DNA of 64,000 nucleotides. Source: Sesamum alatum (lineage: Eukaryota; Streptophyta; Magnoliopsida; Lamiales; Pedaliaceae). Position 1 is the stretch's first letter, and each line of letters begins with the position of its first letter. The DNA lies in contig JACGWO010000003.1 in assembly GCA_034509735.1 (NCBI GenBank), positions 682,001-746,000 on the forward strand, given 5' to 3'. This document shows positions 46,091 to 60,300 of the stretch, in pieces. The notes beneath the pieces are model-generated. The model was not told where the DNA came from. It did no database searches and worked only from the letters and a program-made list of their open reading frames with translations. The position numbers and the translations under genes were made by a program.

Positions 46091-49000
46091 AAATTTCGTC
46101 CTCGAAATTTGATTAACTTATTCGCTCGAGAAATGAATAAGTATCTCACTTTTATATTCTCCTCAACCTCCCAAATTGTTTCTTTTGAATAGTAATAACT
46201 CATTCTTTTTTTTTCTTTTACTTATAGTATCTCTTTATTTCTCTAAAGTATATATCTTGATTCATACCCAACATGGTTAGAATCGTATCTCTATCGTCAT
46301 GGCATAAAAATATGCAACACGTCATGCATTTGTGAAATTCTACTAGTAATGTTAGTAGATACGCTATTGGTTCAATTCTCTCTATAATTTCGTATGGGCC
46401 AATATACCTCGGACTCAATCCTTCGTTGTTTTTTTTTTTTTTTTTTTTTTTTTCTGGCCACATCTCGAGATTCCTTCTTATAAAGATAGTCCCAAAAAGA
46501 TTTCCTCACCTATCTCATATTCTATCTCTCTTCAGTGTTTTGTCAAAGTTTGTTTCCAAATACTTCTTAACTATTTATGTCTCGTTTCTCGTTTCTCACG
46601 TCAATTCAGGTTCTTCAAGTTTTGTAATCTTTAACATCCCACCATACTAGACATCGATAGCTCATAAAAGATTTCCTATACGGCGGTACTGATGCTAAAA
46701 TAGACAACTATCTTTATATGTAAATTCCATCAGTGATAGGCAACCACCCTAATTTTCCCTTAAACTCCATACAAACTCCAACCATATTTTCTGGGTCTGA
46801 ATTGTCCTTTCCAATTGTCCACCTATTTGAGAATGAAATACTATACTGAAATGTAACTTTGTACCTAATGCCTTTCATACAATCTCAAAAGTATGAAATA
46901 ATTCGAGGATCTTTATCAGGCACTATAGAAATAGGCACACCATGTAATCTTATAATGTATGAAAAATACATCTTAACACAATTCCTCCAAAGAATCACCT
47001 AATCGTATGGATAAGCAATAAGCTCATTTTGCTAGTCTATCCCAATTATCCAAATAGTATCATGTTTCCTGAATGCACGTGGCAATCCCCAATGACAAAA
47101 TTCATAATAATCTTTTTCTATTTCCATCCAGTATAGATAAAGATTGAAACTCGTCTACTAGTGTTTGATGTTCTAGTCATAACCATCAATACTCCATCTA
47201 TCACATAAGTCTATTTCCACGCATGAAACGCACTATGTCTTCAAATACTTTTTATCATATTAACTATCTATACCAAACTTTTAACATTGTGACAACACCA
47301 TAAGGATCTATCCCAACATATAAAAGCGGCACGTACGATATATCCAAATGTACTAATATAGTCCCAATATAGTCCCAATGTTTGAATAATAAAATTATAT
47401 ACAACCATACTCACTTCATCATTTCCCTCTCATACCTCGACATTTATTTATAAATAAGAATTGTATTAGTTGGTTGTAAATTCAACATTCATTTATCTTA
47501 TATTTCATCAATATAATTTCACCAAAATTATTATCCCTAAACTCAAGTATCTCTTATACATATTGGCATTACAAAACTTATTGAGCACCAAAAATATCAT
47601 CTCATCTTTCTAATAAATGCAATAGAAGTTCAAATCATCTCTTACGAGTTCCTAATAATATTACTTACGTAACATTATTTGATAACCCATAAATCCCAAG
47701 ATACTCATTACAAATTTATCATTACTATTGATGGTTTCTAATATATTAACTTTGCCAGACAATCAATACCACACTTATTATATAAGTTCCTTTCCACATA
47801 TCAAATATAGTATGTCTCTAAGGTTCCTTATCTAATTGAGAACTAATATCAAACCAAACTTCTAATATCGTCACAACCTAAAGAAAACACCATAACAAGA
47901 CCAGGGACATAATTTCTCAGCTTAGTACTCCAATGATAGTAAATCATATATTGATCGATCACCCAATAATGGTTCATCACATTTTAGCATTAAACAAATC
48001 CAAAAATCCAAAAATAACTGAAGTTTCTATACCTCTAATTTGATTCAGTTGTTAACTTACACCTTAAGTCCAGAGATCTTATCATAATGTCGCTAAGATG
48101 GTAGTGGCTGAGATTGCAAAGTTCCTAACAAATTCGTTACATGATTAACCTCTAACTTCACATTCATTGGTATTATTTCTTGTAATAATAATATCACATT
48201 AAGACTTTTCAAAGTAGCTAACAAGTGATTGAACTTTCCCATTCATGGCATCTGTTACTACATTTGTCTTCCAAAGATGAGAATTGGTAGTACAGTCGTA
48301 ATTCTTTACCAATCCTATCCATATCCTCTTAAATTCCTCTTTGTGCATCTAAACATATTTCAAACTCTTATGATCATTGAACGTCTACAAATCTTTTCCC
48401 AAATAAATAGTGTCTCCAAATCTTCAATGCATGTAAAATTGTTGTTAGCTCTAAATTATGCGTAGGTAACTTAACTAGTGATTCCTTAATTGATGAAATC
48501 ATACGAAATCACCTTCGTATTCTACATTAGTGCATACCGTAAACCTCGTTTGAAAGCATCTGCATACCCAATGTATCCACCACTACAAGAGGATTGCACT
48601 AAAGTCAGAACTGATGCCAACCTCTTCGTTAATTCATCAAACTTTGTTGACACTACTCAGTCTAGCAAAAAAAAACTATCCATTACCTTAATAACTTTAT
48701 CAAAGATCAACAATTATGGAGAACTCTTAACAAATATTCTATAACACCCAACTAATCCTAAGAAACTTCTAACTTCAGTCGTAATCTTTGGTATCCTTCA
48801 TTCTGTAATAACTTTTACCCTTGCAGGGTAAGGCATAACCCATCTCTAGGTATCACATATTTTAGAAAAGCTATCTAATTCACCCAAAACTCTCATTTAC
48901 TTAACTCAATGTACAAGTATTTCTCTTGCAAGATCTGAATCACTATGTTCAAATGATGTTCATAATCTCTCATGTTCCTTGAATTCACAAAAACGTCATC

Positions 49001-49870
49001 TATAATAACTATCACAAATTGGCCCAGGCTCTCTTGACCTTACTGGTCGATTCCTGAATGTAGCAAATGTCATCAGTGTATTTCTTAATCTGAAAGGCAT
49101 TAACGAGTCCGCTATCCTCAATTTGCCGATAGCTAGACCTCAAATGGATCTTACAAAATACTGCGGCTCTTTTCAATTGGCCTAGCAACTCACCAATTCG
49201 TGGTACTGGGTATTTAATTTTCACTATCACCCAATTCAATTGCCTATAGTTAAAACACTCTCTCACACTGTCATTCTTATTTTTCGTAAACAACATTAAT
49301 ACTCCCCACAGTAAAGTACTCCATCTAATGAGTTTATCTCTACCATTTCTCCCATCTATTTCTTAAACTCCGGTAATTCTACTAGAGCTATTCTATATGG
49401 CCAATTGAAATAGGTAATGTCCCAAGAATAGTCTCTATTTCAGAATCTATTTCTCAATAACGAGGTACCCCAAGTAGTTCCTCAAGAAATATCAGGGATT
49501 TTCTAACTAGTGGAACTTCTAATACAACAGGACTAACTATCATAGTATCATGTAAATTAGCCAGATATGCCTCACACCTTTATTTAATTAAATTTAAGAC
49601 ATTCACACATATATTAAACAGTTAGGTATAACTTTCTCTTCTCCACAATCACCATACTCATTTATCTATTGACTTCTACTACCACTTTCTTTGTTTAATC
49701 GTCAATAATAATGTGTCTATGAGATAATCATTTCATTCGCAAAATAACATCAAAACTCTCTAACATTCATCATAACCAGTTCCGCATATAGTGTAACACC
49801 GTCCACTACCACTAGACCAGATCTTACTACAGTGTTAACTAGCATAACTCCACCAAGCAAGCGCATATAT
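46091..49870 (-). pseudogene. Ty3/gypsy (chromovirus) pol, heavily decayed
   Basis: Reading from 49870 down: protease remnant (VDGVTLYAELVMMNV near 49800); RT at 49296-49012 (ECFNYRQLNWVIVKIKYPVP, AAVFCKIHLRSSYRQI); the catalytic block as VIVIIDDVFV at ~48990-49017; RNase H pieces (NLELTT.LHALKIWRHYLFG) near 48430; integrase tail at 46463-46250 (GLSPRYIGPYEIIERIEPIA). A degenerate chromodomain-like end (REIKRYYK and the following ~30 codons) reaches AAATTTCGAGGACGAAATTT at 46091-46110, an end sequence common in chromoviruses. There are many stops and frameshifts. Gag is absent: only ~190 bases lie between protease and PBS. Confidence 0.82.
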
Positions 49871-50055
49871 ACATATATCATACTTTAACGGTTCTATATT
49901 ACCATATACAAATTCGGAGGACTCTTTAAGGCCAGCAGCATGCTCACATGACATTCCAGCCTATATTAAGCTCTCATTTACTCTTAGGTTCATAATATAT
50001 GTTTTAAGTATTCAATAATACAATTCTTCACCAATTATCCCCAGATAATCTAATC

Positions 50056-50070
50056 CCTGCTCTGATACCA
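50056..50070 (-). promoter_or_regulatory. Gypsy primer binding site
   Basis: Minus-strand TGGTATCAGAGCAGG, 5 bases from the LTR; initiator tRNA-Met type as in many chromoviruses. Confidence 0.85.
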
Positions 50071-50075
50071 CCCAA

Positions 50076-52281
50076 TGTAGCACCCCCTACAGCATTACAC
50101 TTTAATACCACTAATTATAATCCATCCTCCATAATTAAACCCATTTTACAAGAAATTTCTATTAAACCCAATAAATCGTGAAATACAAATTCAAATAAAA
50201 ATCTAATATCTATGTAGTTATATAGCTAGAGACCTCAACCCAAGGTATCACTGTTGACCCACCTAATAAGACTGGCAGCACGGCTTATGATCCAATTCAA
50301 TTAGTCACTGTGACTTATATCCTGAAAAGAAAATACGTGTCAAGGAATGAGCTGTCTACTCAATAAGTATATCTAATCAGCCTATATACATCGATAGAGA
50401 CATGCCATAAAAGAACCCAATAAATAATCAATGTACAATCACCACAAAGTCATAAGATAATCGACATCATAATTACACATCAATCCATAGACCAACATAT
50501 ATATATATATATATATATCCAAAATTTCAGGTTATTTCTGAGGGCCCTGCTTAACCTAATTGGAGTACATCAGTCAATGGTTTTGCCAGCCATCATCATC
50601 TCAATCAATGTCACGTCATATACAGCACAGGATACCCGTCGAGTGTGATATCCCCACACTATCTGAGTGTGTAGCAATATCAGCACAGGACATCACAACG
50701 AACATGGCATCCCCACACCACCCCAGTGTGTAGCTATCAGCACATGATATTCCTCGCTACCCGGAATACCCCGGTACCCTACGCGCCATGGTACCTAGCT
50801 TATATTCATTTTTCTCATCTCACATCATCATCAACCACATCATCATAAACCATTGACTATGTTCCCCAACTAAGTAAGTCATCTATATATCTCAATTTAA
50901 CGATATACTCATAATTGACTTTGTCGTTCAACTCCATGCAACAATAGAATATAATATAAGACAATCATCCGTCAATCTTTATAATACATAAATAACTACA
51001 AATAAACACATAACGACAATTTCACAAAATATCCACGTAATCCAAATAAGCATTTACAAGTACCAGTCAGGTTTATAAGGAACACGTATACCCATATATA
51101 CTTATATAGATCCAATTAACTATACTTACCTCAAATCTCAAAATTGTTACATTAGTAAATGGGGCTAATCAACCCTCTACTTTATCTCCGCGTCCTAGAA
51201 TAAATTATAATATGTATAATCAATATATCAAAACTATTGTAAATGCTAACTAAAATATTAAATAATATTCTTATATTTTTCACCAATCTTTTAATATTTT
51301 ATTATATCAAAATTTAGACCTCCGTTCCATTTTTTTGTAATTAATGGACATTCTAAGTGTCCCAAATGTATATATATATAATTATCTATTACCTCAAGAG
51401 TTTATTTTATCAAACCCCTCATATTTTTATAATTATCATTCTCTATAACATCCCTAAATGAAATTACTACAAATATTCCGTATTTCATTTTAATCAATAT
51501 AATATTTCTCAAATACAATTCCCTAATATTTCTCAAACATAACTTTCCACTATTCCTATTAATTTCTGTCAATTCTTCACTATTATAATATTTAATTAAG
51601 CATGTATCTATAATTAGGTATTTGTTAATAAATCAGGTAATTTGAGTAATTCATTATAACAACGGCTAAAATCTAATAGATTAAATAATTTTAATTGTTG
51701 ACAATAGTACCCCCATTCCGATTAATATATATATATATATATCCAACCACTAATTTACATAAATACTCGAATTCATTAAATTTTCCAGTTAAATAATGAA
51801 TCGGATAGCACAAAGCATATTTATTAAATGCAGTAATTAAATAATATTAATATAATAATTAATTCATAATTTATAATACAATTAACTTACCTGTTTCGGT
51901 CTCCCCTTCGAATGTGTGTTTGTGTTTATCTATAAATTCTTAAATGTGTTGAAGTTTTCATATTATATATATAAAAGCAATGAACCATTTTTAATGGTTA
52001 ACTAGGGTGGCAGCACGTGCTACCCCCAATTTTCTCTTATCAGTTCTTTTTTTTTTTTTTTGTTTTATTTGAACGTTTTCAAAAATTTCATTTACATCCC
52101 TGATTTTATTAATTAATATAATTTACTCCCAAATATTATATAAAGCTCCAATTTACTCTGTTCAAATTTTAATATAATCCAATTTGAATCTATAATTTAT
52201 TTACTAATTAATTATTAATTTTTTTAAAATAATTTCAATTGATCCCGTAATTATGTATAAAAAATACTTGTGGATGTTACA
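50076..52281 (-). repeat. Gypsy 5' LTR
   Basis: 2206 bp; the minus strand begins TGTAACATCCAC (52281) and ends GGGGGTGCTACA (50076) before the PBS. It is AT-rich with TA dinucleotide runs at ~50500-50518 and ~51726-51741. A matching 3' LTR is not present in the window, so no TSD can be paired. Confidence 0.82.
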
Positions 52282-52690
52282 GGTGGGACTCCTTCAATGC
52301 ACGTTCACTAGACACAACAGGGAAGGCAATTACGTGGGTTGTGCATGAGGCCATGCACCATTGGATCGGGCAGCGAATAGACCAAGCCCATTCCTGGGGT
52401 AAGCTTATTATGCTGAGTCAGCCCAACATACGGGCCAAACTTTCTTCTGAAGGACAACCCAGTATGCCGAGTCCACTCAGTTTGTTGCCCAAGCCCACAT
52501 CTAGACGCCAGCCCGATCAGCCTGTTGGGGTCTTTGAGCCCAATTCAGGAGGCTTGCACATTGCCATTGCCAAGCCACAACCCTTAGTGGAGCCCAAGTC
52601 ACACCATGAGGGCCAACCCACTTGACAAAGCCAACCCGCATCACAATGTCTGTCCACTCCATAACGCCAACCCAATTCACAAAGCTAACC
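52282..52690. other. Unassigned stretch rich in GCCCAA words
   Basis: 409 bases with irregular AGCCCA / CCAACCCA motifs. A 94-codon plus frame (52341-52625) shows no domain and looks like a product of the repeats. Confidence 0.3.
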
Positions 52691-54264
52691 TGGAAGTTGT
52701 GGATCGGCCCAGGAAAGCGCGGCGAAAATGCGGAAATGAAAATCAAAGCGTAAATAAACATAAATACATTCTGGATCAAGGGCTGTACCCGTGATTTTCT
52801 TGGGCGTTTGGTGTATAACATGTGAAAAACAAGAACAAAACATGTTTTGAGCCAAGAACCAAGAACAAAAAAACAGAAACCGAAAATTGAAATTTTACCT
52901 TTGTTGTTTTCTCTAGTTGGCTTCTAGCATTGTTAACCTCCTTTCCGGATTTTCACCATGAGATTTCAACCATGAAATCCTCCAAACATGTTCACCCAAT
53001 TCACTAGAGAAACGAAATCTAATCGTGCTAGCAAGTGAGAAATTTGGAAGAAGAATATCAAAACAACGTTATTGATTGACGTGCTTGATATCTCTTTGTT
53101 TGTGCTTTGAATGAAAATCAAGAAGAACTCAAATGGTTGGAGAGTGAGAGAGAAGTGGGGAGAGAGCCACGATTGTGAGAAGGGGGAGGGGGGAATCGGA
53201 TCTTGTGATGGAGAGATTACGGACTGACTTAGTCATTTCCTTAACTAGTGGAAGTTACTATTAAAAACAACCACCTCTACTCGCACAATGTATGCGGCCG
53301 AGTTTGTGGCTCTTGGAAGAGCCAAACTCCAAGAGCCACAAACTCGGCCACTTCCCTCTTCAAGGAGGAGTCCAACTCTTCCTTGACCTAGATAGATCAA
53401 TCAAGGCCTTGGGCTAGCACTACAAAAAGATGCGGGATTTATAACAATTTTTTTGTAACGGCCACAAGACCATTCCAATATCAACGGCCTTTGTAACAAA
53501 CTTGGAGAGGAACTAGTTTGATGACGTCACAATTTTAGATGAAAGGAATTTATAATGTGGTCGTAGGAATAATCGTTGCTCATGCCATTACAAAATAATG
53601 GTGTGTGAAGAGCCGTTACAAATATAATATCGTTAAAAATTGTAACGGCATTTGGAAGCACTTGTTAACCTTGTAACGGCTACGTGTCTTGTGGAGAGTG
53701 ACCGTTACAACAGCTGGTAAATGCCAAACCGCTAGAATTTTGGTACGACCTTTTTACCGGTCCATTTATTTTGTTACAGTTGGTTAAAATGGAGCCAAGT
53801 CGTTACAATAGTTGTACTAGAAAACTGTTTGAAATTTTAGCTAACATAGGCTGATACAAAAACGAATACAATTGCAACGGCTTGTTTCCTGAAGGAGGTG
53901 CCGTTACAAAAGTTGTTGCAATAATTTATGTCTCTAAGGGCTACATTTCAATAGTCATATATCAACGGGACAGTTTTTTGCCACAAAAGCCGTTACAAAA
54001 GCCGGTACATGTTCTCCTATATATTATGTTGCATGTTGTTTTCAATTTTTTTTTCTAGTCTTGATTAACCACACACACTCTTAATCTCTCTCGACCACCA
54101 TTCATGCACATACACTTGATCGGTTACCGTATTGATCTATTGAGTTGGTCTTACCAGGTAACAACTTGAACCCCTTTTGTTAAACTAGATGCCATGCCAT
54201 TTTGTTGTTTTTATAGGTTGAGATTTAATTTTAAAATATATATATATATGTCCGTGTATATGTA

Positions 54265-56660
54265 GTGATCATCATGTTAAGGCAATTGAGAATATGGATA
54301 TATGAGAAAAACCTTCCAAATAGGGCGGGTCTTATGCTAGAGTTTGAGATTGGTGTTAAGACTTTCATACAGTAGGCTCAGTCTCAACAACGACATATGG
54401 ACGTAGATAAGATTAGGTGCCCGAGTGTGAAGTGCAAAATGAAAGGTTCAAAACACCTAACAAGGCCAATATTGAATTATATAGATGTGGGTTTATGCCG
54501 GAAATTATAATTGGACTTCCACAGCAAGGAGAGGGTGCATGAGTACTTTGATGCCGTGACCGCCCATCCAGCGCAGTAGGAGCAAACCCTAGCAACTCAG
54601 GAGGAGGGTAGTTCGCATTGGAGTGTTCAATAATAGATAGATTGAGTGCAAAGGATGGTTTATGATGCAATTGGCCCGGGTTACTTTTCTTCTTACCACG
54701 AGGGGTGTGCCTGATGATGGTACGAGGTCATGTCCTACTGATGCCAGTTCTAGTTCATGGTACGGGGTGGGCCATATGTTTATGTGTCAGGGTTGTCAGA
54801 CCGTTTTTTCGATGTAGTGAGCGTTTTTGACCAGCCGTTGTGGAGTGATTGTACCCAATCTCAGTAGGGGGCGATTGCTAGTTTCATGAATATAGAGGTC
54901 GAGGGCAATTTATCCGAGGGCACATATGATCAAATGTGTCAGTGGGCTGATCATATAATTCCCCGCGATCACACTTTCCCCTCTGATTACTACAGTATGA
55001 AAGAAATTGATTAGAGACTTAGGTTTACCTGTTGAGAAGATTGATGCATGTAAAATGGGTTGCATGTTGTACTGAAAGGACGACATTAATCTGGAATACT
55101 GCAAGTTTTTTGGAGAAGCTAGGTACAAGCCGACCAGGTAGCGAGACCCCCGCCGCCAGAAATCCCCGTATGCCGTTCTTAGGTACCTGTCGCTTACTCC
55201 TCGATTGCAGAAGATGCATGCTTCGGTAGTGACTGCTGAGCACATGACGTGGCATGCCACACATCAGATGGAAGAAGGCTCCATCTGTCATCCGTCCGAT
55301 GTAGAGGCTTTGAGGCATTTCGACCAGATATATCCCAACTTTGCATTGGAGCCTTGTAATGTTAGGCTGGGGTTGTGCACAGACGGGTTTGCACCGCATG
55401 GGCAGTATGGTAAAACTTACTCATGTTGGCCTGTTATACTCACACCATGTAATCTCCCTCCAGGAATGCGCATGAATTCGGAGTATATGTTCCTCACGAT
55501 AGTGATCCCTAGCCTGTCACATTCAAAGCGTCTGATCGATGTGTATCTGAAGTCGTTGATCAATAAGCTTTTTGCAATGTGGCATGTGGGCGTATGGACG
55601 CACGACAATGCCACCAACCAAGCATTCATGATGCGCGCAGCATTGACATGGACCGTGAACGACCTACCTATTTATAGGATGGCATCTGGATAGAGTATTG
55701 CTGGTATTATAGGGTGTCTAGTTTGTAAGGATGACATATGGGCATTCCGTCTTCAGCACGGTAGGAACGCGTGCTACTTTGACTGCCACAGACATTTTCT
55801 CCTAATGGACCATCCTTACCGCAAGAATAAGAAAGCCTTCAATAGAAATCGAGTGGAAAGGAAGGTTGCACACCCAAGGTTGACTCGAGAGCAGATTCGC
55901 GATTGGGTAGCAGAATTCGGTTCTGTTGTTGAAGAACCTATGACATTCCCACCAAGATATGATACCGTCTACAAGTAGACGAAGAAAAGCATCTTTTGGG
56001 ATCTTCCATGCTGGTTAACGCATCTGATACGGTACAACCTTGATATTAAGCACATTGAGAGAAACATGTTTTATAACATATTTAACGGCGTTATAGATGT
56101 AAAGGAAAAACGAAAGACAATCTGAATGCACGCAAAGACTTAAAAACTATACGTAAGCGGCCAAAGCTTGAGTTGGACAACCGAAGACCAAAACGCCATG
56201 TGTGTATACCTTGACGAAGGAGTAGAAGATGAGGATATGCGATTGGATTCGTTATCTAAGGTTTCCTGATGATTATGCATCTAACATTGCCCGTTCCATC
56301 GATATGACGGAGTTAAGGATGCACAGCATAAAGAGTCACAACTGTCACGTATTTATGCAGAAGTTGATCCCAATCGCCTTCCGTGAGATGCTTCCTGAGC
56401 ATGTTGGGAACGCATTAACGGAGTTAAGTTTGCTATTCCATCACATATGCTCGACTACGCTTGATGTAACCAAACTACAGGAGTTGGAAGACAATGTAGA
56501 CTTGATCATGTGCAACCTTGAAGAACATCTTCCGGTAGCACCACAACAGTAAGCACGAATATCTCGAACGCCCCAAGATGACACAGATATTGAAGAAGAC
56601 TAGGATGACGAAGATAGTTTCGATGAGTACGAGACTGATGAAGATGAAATTCCATCTTTC
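54265..56660 (+). pseudogene. CACTA TNP2-type transposase
   Basis: N-terminal transposase-associated region around 54290-54680 (ATFIQ-like start, IRCPSVKCKMKGS, YIDVGLC). The TNP2 domain starts near 55028 (PVEKIDACKMGCMLY) and is open at 55205-55693: PNFALEPCNVRLGLCTDGFA, TYSCWPVILTPCNLPPGMRM, LTIVIPSLSHSKRLIDVYLK, FMMRAALTWTVNDLPIYRMA. It continues with ACYFDCHRHFLLMDHPYRKN, RVERKVAHPRLTREQIRDWV and KKSIFWDLPCW, HLIRYNLDIKHIERNMF. An acidic tail ends near 56660. Stops at 55073-55075, 55691-55693 and 55978-55980 stand where Trp is expected from family pattern, so it is inactive. A polyadenylation-like AATGAAAAATAAA follows at ~56671. Confidence 0.9.
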
Positions 56661-57362
56661 TAATATTTTGTAATGAAAAATAAAAGTTTCTATAATCTTA
56701 TGAATCAGTTTATATTTTTTAAAAAAAATATTGAATATTTTAATTTGGAACGGCCTCATTTAAGAACATCTATTACAAAGGCCGTTACAAAATGTAAAAT
56801 AATTGGCGGCTCTTTTCATGCCAAATGAATTTTTTAGCGGGAGGTAAACATTTGGAGGGGCTTTGTTAGATGTCTGTTACAAAAGCCGGTTGAAATAATT
56901 CCTATGGCGGAAAAATGAAAAAAATTGGGGGGAGTCCAAATTTCAAATGAACGTCCTAGATGTTGCAAGAAATCCTGTCCCAAATATCTAGTATAATGAA
57001 TCATTTCAAAAACCATTACCATTTGTGTTTATATTTCAAAAAAATATGGTTCTGGGTACGATATCTTAAAATTCTTGCACTCAATCCACACCAAATTTAA
57101 ATATATTGTAAAATACAACCATTTGATCATATCTAACGATCTGATTGAAAATCACATGACCTAATTTAATGATGCACCGGATTAAAAGAATACTCTTATG
57201 TTCCAGATACGATATCTCGACATCCATGAACCAAATACATACAAAACTTCATGTAAAGCATTATTTTGTTGGTTTGATCATATCTAACGGTTAGATCTCA
57301 ATTTTGACGGTCTGATTACATGATGCAGTACAACGATATTACATGATAGTTATATTAGTAAA

Positions 57363-60300
57363 GAGAAAATTACATTTTTGGTACCATACTATAGGGTACA
57401 TTGCAACTTTCATACCATGCTTTTGAAAATAACCAATTTAGGTACTGTAGAAACAACTCCGTTTGCAAGTTTAGTACCACCGTTAGTTTTTAAACGGCGT
57501 GGCCACGTGCATTGCACGTGGCTGTTATCTTTCCCCTTCACGTGATCCGCACGAGGGAGGGGTCTTCTTATCAGTAAAAAAAAAAAAATTAACAGAAGGT
57601 AAAAAACACGATTGCCAATTCTCCCCCAAATCGCCCTTGAAGAACCCTAACCTAATCGCACCAAAAATCCTCCAAAATTACTGCAAATTTCTGCCGCCCT
57701 TGTGTAATAACGTAGCTCACAAGTGCTCACGCACTCTTTTACGGCTTGTTTTGGTCTGAAATCGCGCGAGGATGTTGCGGCCAAGATCTAAATGAGTGCG
57801 GGAAAATGGATTATGGTACGTTTTTTTTTTTTTTTTTGCATTTCTTTTTAAGTTTAAAGTTTGATTGGTTGTATATGTGTATTTGTTGGTGTTGGTGAGC
57901 ATATTTATGCTATTTGAATGGGTTTGCTTGGCACATGCATTTTTTGAGAATGGGTGTTGTGATATTGAATATTATTGTTTGTACTGAAAGTGGTGCTTGT
58001 TGTGTTGTTGTTTTTATATTGTTGTTGTTTATCTGAAACTGAGCACATTGATGAAAATGGTCCCATTGTCTATGTTGGTCCCATTGCTTTTTAATGGTCC
58101 CATTGATGCTTTTTATATTATGTAGTGTGCAGTGTAATGTCTCTTTTGTTGCTGACCATGTTTACTTTTTTTTTTACTTTTTAATTGTTCAGGTGAGCAC
58201 AAACAGTTTGCTACCTTTAGAATATTTCATGATGGTACATTTGTGCACAATCCAAGAACACAATGTGTTGGGGGAAATGTTAGTATATTTGATTTTGTTG
58301 ATTTGGATTCTGTGTGTATGAGTAAAATTGACAAATTATGTGCGGAATTGGGATTCTTGGGGGTGAAAAAATATTACAGAATTGATTTCTTAAAGAAATT
58401 TAGGTTGGTGATGTATGAAACTGATTTGTGGCAATTGTTTGATGGGCATGAGAGGATGTCTCCTTATATTTAGATTATAATGAGGGTGAAAAGGGGAAGT
58501 CTTTGGCTGAAATGGTTAAAGAAAAGGGGAAGTCTTTGGCCGGAAATATTAAAGAAAAGGGCAAAGCAGTAATGAATGATGGTGGTGATGATAAAAATGA
58601 AGATTTTGATTTTTTTGAAAGTGATTAAAAATGTACAAGAATACACTGATGAAAATGATGATGAAATCATTGATATGGATGTGGAATTGGGGGGGTCCTA
58701 ATGAGAGTAATATACCTGAAAATTCCAAGACTAGCAGTGAATCTTTTAGTGAAGCTGGTAGTGGTGATGATTTTGACAGTGGTGTAGATTCAAATGAAGA
58801 CTGCAGGGAGTTAAGTTTTTCCGTGTTCAATCTTAATGACATTTATAATCCTTCATTTGAAATTGGTGGTGTTCAGTACACACAAAAAAAAAAAAAAAGA
58901 AAAAGAGTTTTGAGAAGCTGTGCATTCACATGCTATTCTAACAAGCAGAAATCTGAAAATCACTAGCAATGATCAAAGAAGAATTTATGCAAAGTGTGTG
59001 GAACAGGGATGTAATTGGCATTGTCATGCATTGAAAATTAAAGATGAAGCTACATTCCAAATTAGGGAATACAATCCTAATTATCAGTGTGGTGGGACAT
59101 ACAATGTGAAAAATGTCAATTCTGCTTGATTGAGCAAGAAGTACATTGATGCTTTTAGGGCTGATCCGAAAAAAAAATGTCAAAGGTTTTAGGCATGAGG
59201 TAATAAGAGATATAAGTGTAATGTGTCCCCATTTCAAGCATACAGGTCTAAGAGAAGAGGTATCAGAGAGATTGAGGGTGATTATGATGAGCAATATGCA
59301 AAACTGTGGGATTATGCATATGAACTTAGAAATCAAAATCCAGGGTGTACAGTGTTAATGGGGCTGAATGATGGAACAAAGCAGAATAAAAAGTTTGACA
59401 GAATCTATATTTGTTTCGAGGCATTAAAGGATGGCTTCTTAGCTAGGTGTAGACTAATAATAAGGGTTGATGGATGCCACTTAAAGAGTCCACATGGGGG
59501 AATTGTGCTCATTTGCAGTTGGTATTGACCCTAATAATTGTGTATACCCAATAGCATATGCATTTGTGGGTAGTGAAAACAAAGCAATCATGGGAGTGGT
59601 TTTTGATGTTGCTGAAAGAGGATAAGCAATCACTTGATTTTGCTTATATATATTAATTGTATCTATGTATATCTTCAACAGGCAAGGAAAAGAACTTCTA
59701 CTAGAAACAAGGGCATTACAATTTCAGAGCCTTCAAGAGCTTTTGTGAGTTTATTTCTAAACATTTATGCTTATTTCAACTTCAATTATTTCATATTTTG
59801 TAAGATATACATGTGTTTATATTATTTACATTGTGTATATTGTGTTTACTAAAAACAGCCAAGGAAAGCAACTATTGCAAAGAGCACAAAGCTGCAGCCA
59901 AGGAAAGCAACTTCAGGACCATCTTCTAAAGCCAAGAAACCGAATGGGGGTGGATAATAGGATTTAAACTTGATTGGCACTTTTTGGATATTGCAAAACT
60001 TTGATTTTAGGCAGTGAGATGTTTATCGTAGATGCAAATACTCAGCTTTTGTATAGTGCAAACACCCAACTTCGTTTTTATTTTTTGAGTTAGGGTGTTT
60101 TTTTGGTTAAGAGGCAGGTATACATAGCCATGTTAGGCATCCTCTTTTGCCTTCATATTTTGTAAGGCTTACATTTTTATTGTATTGTAAAAAACTGGTG
60201 GAAAATGGTGGAGAATGGTAAAATGCCTTGGTATTTTCTGAGCAAATTTTGTCTTTCTATTTCATACAAAATGGGAGTATATTTTCTTAGCAAAACAGGT

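Noticed and set aside
54910..55399. Antisense frames of 116 and 124 codons
   Set aside because: They lie opposite the TNP2 transposase reading, which matches the family; the antisense frames match nothing.
57499..57759. 86-codon frame at the MULE left end
   Set aside because: It starts inside the TIR palindrome and shows no domain; probably leader sequence.
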